From Sinohyriopsis cumingii (taxonomy: Eukaryota; Mollusca; Bivalvia; Unionida; Unionidae): DNA of 64,000 bases. Positions 12,701 to 22,600 of this stretch are shown here, piece by piece; positions within the stretch are counted from its first letter, which is position 1, and every line of letters begins with the position of its first letter. The position numbers were made by a program, and so were the translations under genes. The notes under the pieces are model-generated. The model worked only from the letters and a program-made list of their open reading frames with translations, had not been told where the DNA came from and made no database searches. Location of the stretch: NCBI GenBank assembly GCA_028554795.2, contig CM068842.1, forward strand, positions 49,621,574-49,685,573, in the 5' to 3' direction.

Positions 12701-15700
12701 AAGCGAGTATATATGGTAGATGGAAAAAGGAAAACTCTATGATAAAAAGACAAATTTGGAAAGGTATTGGCCATGCCTCAGACTGACGATGCTGACTAGG
12801 AACAACCAAACATAGTAATGATGAATGACGGCATTCGTTACAAATCCCTCAAGCCATACTGAGTCTACTTTCATCTGATTTCTTTCTTGGTAAGCAACTG
12901 ATATAAGCATGCAGAACTATCCATGTTATCTATGTTCATTACCAGTATGTTAGCACTACAACCACCACATTCTCAATGCACAAACAATTCAATCAGTATT
13001 TCAGTTTCCTAACTGACTTGTACCATCATTTATCTTTATGCAAAATAATCACAAAATGGACCCTTTTATGTCAATTAACATAGAAGACTTTTAACAGAGA
13101 TCTCGCTAGGATTTTAAAACTAGAAGTCCAAGACTCCCATTTTGGTAAAAATAGGAGTCCCACCATCAAAAGTTGCAGTACCTTCTTTTCTACAGAATCA
13201 ACACAAACGTGAGTGCATCTGTTTTTAGAAGGAGAGGTTTTCGTAATGTAATCACTCACTATAATGTAGCTTCATTACAAATAGTCCATTGACAGAATCG
13301 CAAACTTTTTGGTTTATTTATTTGTCTACGTCCTTGTAGTAATTTTAGGCAATTGTTAAATAATATCTTATTTGCTGTTTTTTCCCGTATTTTCACAAAT
13401 ATGTGTCTGGTCAGAAAACAGATTAGACCTTAAAGTGCATCTCGCGAATTCCACAACATAGCATTGTCCCATATGTTTCTGACCTAAATAATTTGCATTT
13501 TAAAGTAAAATCTTTAATAAAATACTACCTTGGCTTTACTTTGAATGATCTGTATATTTTTCTGAAAATATTTGCCTGATGGTTTACGAAAACAGAGAAT
13601 CTAATAAATTGGTACATCCCAGACTTAGCGAAGTCCACCATTATTTCCCGTTAGGCCTACTGGTTCACTTAGAAGTTTCAAACTAATTTTATGACGAAAT
13701 AGTGTAAACGAGGCAGTTAATAATCACTTTTTCTGATCTTAAAACACAAGTTTGTATGTTTTATCATTAAAGGGTATCATGCAGGAAACTGATAGTTGCT
13801 ACCTTACTCGGAAAAGGGTTAATGGTCAATCAGCTATCAAAACATATGCTTGTGAATGGGCAAGAATTTGTTTGTCAACGTAATTGATATCAAAACTAGG
13901 CCTAGCTACTGATGTATTGATGAACACATTTTGCTACAACACTAGAACTAACCCGGCTAAGGCGAGCTGCATTTAAGAAAAATTATGGTCAGTCAATATA
14001 TCTCTTAAATAGCTCTTGTTTGTCCATCAGAGTGATACTGAATTTTGTCAATCCAAGTCAGGACTTATTCCAAACACTAAGCTAGGCTTCACACACTTTC
14101 TTACACTTAGCTACTGTCCTACCTGAACTATCAATTCTAGCAGCTTTAGCACTCTTCTGAATCTCGTTACAATCTTCGTAAGTTTGCCAGTTAACCCCAA
14201 AATACTTATCCAAATTTACGAATGGCATTTTGTCTAAGTCTCAACATGTCTTGACTCTTGTGCACTACTTATTCCGATACATTTGGAAATGAACACAGTA
14301 ACAAAAGCTAAAGTTGTTTATTTGATATACTTTTATAAATGACCACATGTACATCTCTGGGTCTTTCTCACTCTGAATTCAATCACTGTAAATAACAGTA
14401 CATTTTCCCACCTGGGCACCAGTTAAAGCCTTTGAAATTGCCGCCCAGCTATTGCATCATGTTTTTTTTATGTACTCTTATAATGGCAACATGTATGTAC
14501 ATCAAGGGGTCTTTCAGTCACTGAACTCTGTCATTGTAAATATCAGCACAGCTAATTGATCAACACATTTTCCCACAAAGCAGGTGGCTGAAGCAGGATT
14601 GGCAAGTCTTTGAAATGTGCAGCACACCTATAACATGCGTACGGAGGACTCCTGCCTCAGGGATTTTCTGCGTCCCAAATCAAAAATTGGCATCCAAATA
14701 CACGTAATTAAGCGTTTCCAAGATCTCTGTTTGAAGGTTGACTTTAATCCATAGTTTGGATGTATGTATTAATGTACAGATGTGCACATGGTTGCCAAAG
14801 TGATCAATATGTTGAGTTTTTTGACAATGCTGGTATAACAAACAAAAAGTGGAAGAAGAAAAAACATTCTATTTAACTCAGATACAGCAGATAAGATGTT
14901 ATGTTACTCAATATTTAGGTTCACAGACTTCTACTAGATATTTAGGTTCACAGACTTCTACTAGATATTTAGGTTCACAGATTTCTACTCAATACTTAGT
15001 TTCACAATCTCACTTTGTATGAAATAATGTCAACATTAGGCATAGAGAACTGATGAATGGAATGGAGACACATGGAAATGTTTACAGCATAACATGCCTT
15101 CCCGTATGGTTAGGGTGAAATGTCTTAGAAACATAAAGGAAGTATAAATATTCAGCTACCTTTGTGATCCTTGTAACATCCCAGGGAACAACTGAAAAAA
15201 ACATAAACAGATTCAATACTGTACGTAGATAAGGTTTGGAAAGGTTCTGATAAAAACCACAATGTTCTGTAACACTTATACTTTTACTATGAAAAACTTT
15301 GGTGACTAAAACAAATTCCTACTCAAAAAAGGAAAATTTTGAACACAATATCCTGCAACTGTATACCAGAACTAAATAAGTATACCTCTCTTTTAATAAT
15401 AAAACTTCCATTACTGAGAACATACGTGCCAACCCCACCCCCAAGGTATAAACATAATTAATGCTATTATAAGTGAGAAAAAATACATAATTTTGGCAAA
15501 AAGTGTGATCTATATATTACATGCCAGAATTAGAGAACATATGAAAAAGATGAATTTTACAAACAAAATATACTTAAAAATTATTTATATTCAGCACTCA
15601 CTTCAACTAGTCTACATATGTAACTTCTGCTGAATGATCATGGAACTGGAACTCTGCAATGATCATTGCCATGTGCTCAGAGTGCTGTGTTACATTACTC

Positions 15701-18273
15701 TCATAATTTTCTTTTAAAGTTTGTAAAGCAGTTTTGATCAGTCACTTTTTTCTGATCTGATATGTTTTAATGTTTGAAAAGATCCATCTGGTCTAACATA
15801 TTCCGTCATATAACATCCACAGCTCACACTGTAAAGCATTTCACTTAACATCTCGTGTCATTTTCTTTACAAATAAAGACTGGTTCACTTTTGAAGAAAC
15901 CCATCTGTTTCTTTCTTGGAAAGGTGTCATATACAGTTGCTATAAATAGCAAATAAGGAAAGTACTCCTATGCTATTAGTACGCAGCAGTCACCTTTCTA
16001 AGAATATTTTCAAATTTATATAAGTGGAACTAAAGAGATGACAATAAAAATGACAAACATATCTTTATTGCTTTATTTTAATTTTATTTTTAATGTAGAA
16101 AAAGGCTTAATCCATAAACAGTCTACTGTAGCTGAAAACTTAATTTTGGCCAAAAAAGCTAATGATTACACCAAAAGTGTAACGGCTGGCATGTATGTGA
16201 TTCTTGATTCTGACAGGCTTTGTGAGATGAGGCAACTGCTAAAATTCACCTAGAAGATCAAGATTTTCTTAGAACCTACCATGGTGACCATGCATGCCTA
16301 GTGCTACAGTACCATGGTGACCATGCATGCAGAGTGTATCATTACCAATTAACTGAATAGGTGAAATCAGTTTCTATAATGAATCTAACATATACACATT
16401 ATTCAATGTGAACATGGAGGTGGGTTGCACTTTGAAACTGGAGATATAAAAAAAGTCAAAAGGAACTAACTCTTCCAACATGCACAGGCATGCAATACAG
16501 AACACTGTTCATATTATCACAATGAATGTGGGGACAAATGGCAACCTTAAAAAATTTACACAAAGAATAATTTCTTAAGAGAACTGACGAGAACAAGTTA
16601 CAATGTGCTAGTGTTTTCATGCAGTGACCATTAATTTAGGAAAAGGAGCCATAAGATTTCCAAATGGGCTATCACAATCTGCAATTCTGGGAAGTTAAAT
16701 CAGCTTAACTGTAATATAGGAACAATTATACATTGCAAGAAAGGAAAGAATTTTTAAAGAATAACAATAAAACGTGCTGGTATTATACAGCCATCCAATA
16801 ACAATAATTTTTTTCATATTTTCACACAGGCATCATTTTAATTAAGGACCAACAACATACAGTAAGAAATATTTTAGTTAGGCATTGTTATAACAAGGTT
16901 TTCAAGATGGCTGCCACAGCCCACTATACTGAGGTCTAATCAATGACAATTTTATTGGTAACTAACAATGTGTTATACAGAAATATATCATAAGAAGTTT
17001 TCTACTAGAAATCCCATGCTGATATAACCATCTGTTCAGGAGAAGTAGCAATAACAAGATTTTCAAGATGGCTACCATGGTGGACACACTGAATGTCAGA
17101 TCAGTATGATTTTTTGTATGATCAACTACACCTCTTAAGATATCTGAGTGAAAACCCATTCATTCAGATGGAATAGTGTGTGTGTGATTTTGGATTTTTA
17201 ATGTAGCTTTAACAATTTTCCAGTCATATCGCTACGATGTCTGCAGTATGGCAGTTTATAGTGATGTCCAGCACTGGGGCATCATGCTGCAGCCATGTAG
17301 CATGATGTCCCACCCAGTCACATTATCCTGATACCAGGCCAACCAGTTGAAGCAGCCGACAGTACCATTTTTGTAAGTCTTTGGCATGACTCAGCCGGAA
17401 ATCGAACCCACGACCTCCCGCAGACTCTACCCATTAGGTCACCGGAAGGGTCAGATGGAATAGCAATAACAAGATATACAAGATGGCCCCCCATGGTGAC
17501 CATATTTTCTGTCCTTGGGGTCCCATTTCATTTAGGACGAACTAGACATAACAAATCTTTTAGTAAAACCTCATCTGCTGAGGAGAAGTGATGATCACAT
17601 TTTCAAAATGTCTGCCAATGATGCCATACTGGATGTCCAAGGGCACAATCTTCATTTAAGACCAATTATAACTTGCAACAAATGAGAGTGTAAAGTTTCA
17701 TAGCAATCTTTCCCATAGTTCAACCCATTTTATATTGTTTTACAGTTTCAATGGCACTGTATGATAACTGAGAAATGATTCTAATCAGTGTGGTAAAACT
17801 AAGCAACAGACAAAAGCAGCTTTCACATTTACAAAAAATGTTGCATTATGAAAATTCATCGTTCAACCATTTTGTTGTCTAAATTCATCATTCGAACAGT
17901 GCATAAGCTATGCATCATTATTTGGTCAACTTCATCTAATCCATTATTTAAAATTTTATTATCACCGGAATCATCCACTTCAATATCAATACCTGATTGT
18001 CAACATTTTATTTTTCAATACTCTGGTACAGTTCTGTGGAATAAGCTTCCACTACATGTAAAATCTGCTGAAAATATTAGAGTATTTAAGAAAAGATATC
18101 ATGAGCATGTATGTGTTTCTAACAGATAATGGAATTTAGTATTTTAATACCAAACATGTTAAAATAAACAGTAATTATTGCCATCTTCATATAATGTGCA
18201 TTGTTATACTCTCCTTAAGAGGGCCTCAAGGGAGAATAGTCCTTGACTAATGAGTCACCCTCTATAAATAAAG

Positions 18274-18304
<31 letters not shown>

Positions 18305-19618
18305 TTCAATACAAAACAGTACTATTCCAAACATGTTTTTGCAAAATCTCACATCACAGATGTGCTATGATGATTTTCTTTTTTGGTCATGAAGCACACA
18401 CTACCTGTGACATATAACACGCTTCTAAAGGGACAACACAAATACATAGTAGATTATAACTGTATTTCTATGTTTAGGATAATGTTAAATACTATGAACT
18501 TTAAATCAGAATAAATTGGGGAAGCGATAAAACAAATGTTTGAACGGATGAATGGCCGTCAAATAAGATCTTCTGGTCTGTGACTAGTTGGGCCATACAT
18601 AAATAAGCAAGTTGAAAACAGTAATTTTACAGAAAATTAAGTTACCAAACACATAATGCACAATGCATATTTCCATTTCAAAGGCGGAAGCCTGAAACCT
18701 AAACAGGTTAGATGCCAGGAGAGGCTATCAGGCATATAATTGAACAATTGGGAGTCTATTCAGTTTTATAATTACCATCAGTCATGAAGAAAATTACACA
18801 GTTGAGGCAATCCTTCTTTTATATGCTAGCACTGTCTTAGGTCTTCACCAGCCGTAGACGATTTCGAATAAAAAAAGAGAAAACAAAAGGAAGTGGCAGA
18901 GCCAGTTTCACAAACTAGGAACCCCATATAATATGATGGAATCATTGCTTGAAACAAATTAAGCATCCAGTGCTAAAAATCTGATAGCCCTTACACCTGG
19001 GGTCCCTCTAATTTTAGTTCAGGTCCATCCTGTATTCAAAGTGAGATGCCCGTTGGGCTTGTCAAGAAAAGTTTACCTGAGGAATCGTTGATCATGCTGA
19101 TGAAATAAGTAGAGTAGATGTACTTCCAAGACGTTGACACACATGCCATAATCAAAATCAGATAACTGCTGTCCTACGTGACATTGAGATCTGATTTTAA
19201 TCAAATGGAAGCTTTGTTAAAAATATGATTTTGTACTTGCAAATCAGCAAATCCCACAGTCATGTTTTGAGTCACATATAAATGGTAATCTGTAATATAA
19301 CTGATATAAAACTATCCCTTGGGCAGTTTAAATAGCAGCAATTAAAGGAAATGAGGTCAGGTATAAAATTAAAGTTTCACATTAACTGGCTGAGAAGTGT
19401 TGCACGTCGCAGTGGGTGAACCCATTGTGCTAATCTGCATAGGTAGGATTAGAAAGTAAAACAACCCATCATACGTACATCGAAGAGATGATAGATGTGT
19501 GTACAAGAATAAAGTTATTACATATTGCCTTGAATGAGAATGTTTAAGCCGCTATGTATTATATTTTTGACAAGTCTGTGAACAGTGGCAACATTTTTTT
19601 GAAGTTGGATCTTACTGC

Positions 19619-19673
<55 letters not shown>

Positions 19674-22600
19674 CAAGTGTAATTCATTTCTTTTAAATGT
19701 TTATCTGACTTGTAGCTATAGCAACATTGTGTGATAATATTAAAAAAGGGGAAATTTTGGGCTTGTGGAAATTGGAGTCCAGCATACATGTCTACCTTTC
19801 AAAAGCCAAGTAGGGAGAACAGCAAATAAAATATTGAGATTTGGACCTAAAATAGGAGGTTTTTACGTGGCATTTAAATTGTCAGATCTTCCAGGTCCAA
19901 TAAGGGTTAAATCCTCAAAGCAGGGTTAGTAGCATATTTCATTCAAAATTTTCAAGTTTTTTCAAGGTTCATAATCGTGTTTTTCAAGGTGCAATAATAC
20001 ATTAATTTTAAAGGATACATACATGAAACTGTATGTAAAAAGCAAATTAATACTTACTATTACTCAATACAAGGAACATTTCTTGCAAATTTATTTTTAA
20101 AAACACAAAATAAAACACTAAGTCAATAGTGTGATCATTGATATCATTCCCATTAATATTAAATATCCTACATCTCGGCATTAGAATAATGTAGTCACTG
20201 AACAAATTTTCATTTACTCTGTCTACACTACACTATTTACAAAGTCCAATATATTTCAGAGTGAATTTTTAAGTTCTTGTAGATTGTCATCAAGCTGTTT
20301 TTCAACAGCTCCAAGTTCGGCAATTTTGTCCTTTTCACTTTTCCTCAAGTTATTTTGATGTCATGATAAAGGAAATTTTCCTATAGATCTTTGCTTTCAA
20401 TGCATAGTCATCAGCAAAGCTGTCATTGTCTCAATGTCTTTTTCAGTACCTTCCTTTCTTCTTTACTCATAACCATAAACAAAAAAAGTAAAGATATTTA
20501 TTTATATCATTGTTTATTTAAAAACAGAGAATGGATATTTTAAATTATTTCATATTAGATATGTTAATATTTCTCATCTGTATTCTATATTTTTAGACTT
20601 ATCGTGTTCATTGCAATTATCGTCTATTTCCACTCAATCCCAAAATAGAACCGGATTGAACTAATTTCATAATTAAGAGTCAAGACTATATACAGTTTCT
20701 GTTCTGAAACTTCAGTCTCTATGTTCACAGACATACCTCTTTCATCAAAAATGATTTCATGCTAAAGGCTTCTTGTTTTGCCTGTATTAAGCGCCATTAC
20801 AAGAACTTGTTTTTTTTTCCAGCTGCATGTGACTGTGAAGCACTGACTCTCCCATTACACACAAATCAATATCCTTTTGGCATAATTTGCAATTTGCAAA
20901 GCTGTCCGAGAAAGCTCTCATAATCCAAACTTTATATTTTTCTTCATCTAGCCACCAAAGTTGGAATCGGCAGCCAGCTGTGTCGAAGCGAATAATTCAA
21001 ATTTAAAACACTGCTACATCCGGGCTTGTTACAATCTGAGGTTCAAAATGTATGACTGCACAGTGGCCAGTTGTGGAAAAAATTTCATGCCGGCACAAAC
21101 TTAGTGAGAGATTGTTTTTTGTGTCTTTTTCCCCCTTTTCTTTTTATTTTATTCTGTAAAATGAAAACTATTTATTAATTCCTATTGGTTTCAAGAAAAT
21201 CAAAGCTTTTCAAGGTACCCAGACAATATTTTGAATTTTCAAGGTGTTTTCAAAGCCTTGAAGAAACAATTCATTTTTCAAGGCTTTTAAGGTCCCTATG
21301 GACCCCGTCTAAGGACACGCCAGAGGCGCCCACAGGAACTATTTTTTTTTGGGAAGGGACACAGTGGTCAGCCATGAAATTTTCTGGATGTAGGCCAAAA
21401 CATGTTTAAAAGTGAAATGCTAGACTTAAGTACACAAACAATAAAGCTTGTGTGACTAATTAACAGTTAATCCTTATCATTGCATTTATCTTGTGAAAAG
21501 GACTGCCCTTTGGACATACTTCAAAGTAACCACGTTGTACAGTGTGTGTACATAAGCACCAGCAATTGATTGGCAAATAAACAATGCCAAATTTTGTTTT
21601 AACTAATGATGCCTAGGACTTCATTTTAACAGTTCAAATCTGCAGTCACAAATTCCATACATGTGGCAACTGTTTTTCCCACATTTTATATCACACATCA
21701 TTTCCTTAGGTTTAACTCTTAAGGCACGTAACACTGTTTACTAAATACAATATTTACCTTGAATTAGCTCTTTGAGGGCACATATACTGCATGGCATATT
21801 TTTGTTTTATTCCTTCTTTTAATCTAATTATGGTAATTAAAGTTCACATATACTTTAGAGGAATGCCAGGTGTTTACTGACTTAGTTTCTGTGGCAGAAA
21901 TGGAGATGTGATTTTGTTTACACAGTACACCGCTCCCCGATAACTCGCGCCTGGATAACTCGCGATCCCGCTTATAACGCGGTGTCCGTCTTGGCTCCCG
22001 ATTTTTTCCAGACAAAATGTATTTAAAATATCTTTAAAATATGCTGAACATGAAAAAAATTACGATAAGAATTGATAAATTAAACCTTGATACATTGCTC
22101 GTTTTATCATCGAAAATGGTGATTAATGCCCGTAAAAATATAATCCATATTTTGCAATTTGCAAGCTCTAGAGAAGAATTAATTTCAGAGATCTCGAAAA
22201 CGCTTAATTACGCGTATTTGGATGCCAATTTTTGATCTGGGACGCAGAAAATCACTGAGGCTGGAGTCCTCCGTACGCATGTAATAGGTGCGCGGGAAAT
22301 TTCAAAGATTTGCCGTCCTGTTTCAGCCACCTGCTTTGTGGGAAAATGTGTTGATCAGTTTACTGTGCTGATATTTACAATGACAGAATTCAGTGACTGA
22401 AAGACTCTTTGATGTACTGTTGCTATTTCATAAGAGTACATTAAAAAAAAAAAAGTACATGATGCAACAGCTAGGCGGCTAGTTCAAAGGCTTTGACTTG
22501 GCGGCCGAGTGAGAAAATATACTGATATTTAGTGATTGAATTCAGAGGCAGAAAGACCCAGTTTTAAAATCCTAGCGAGACCTCTGTTTAAAGATATCAT

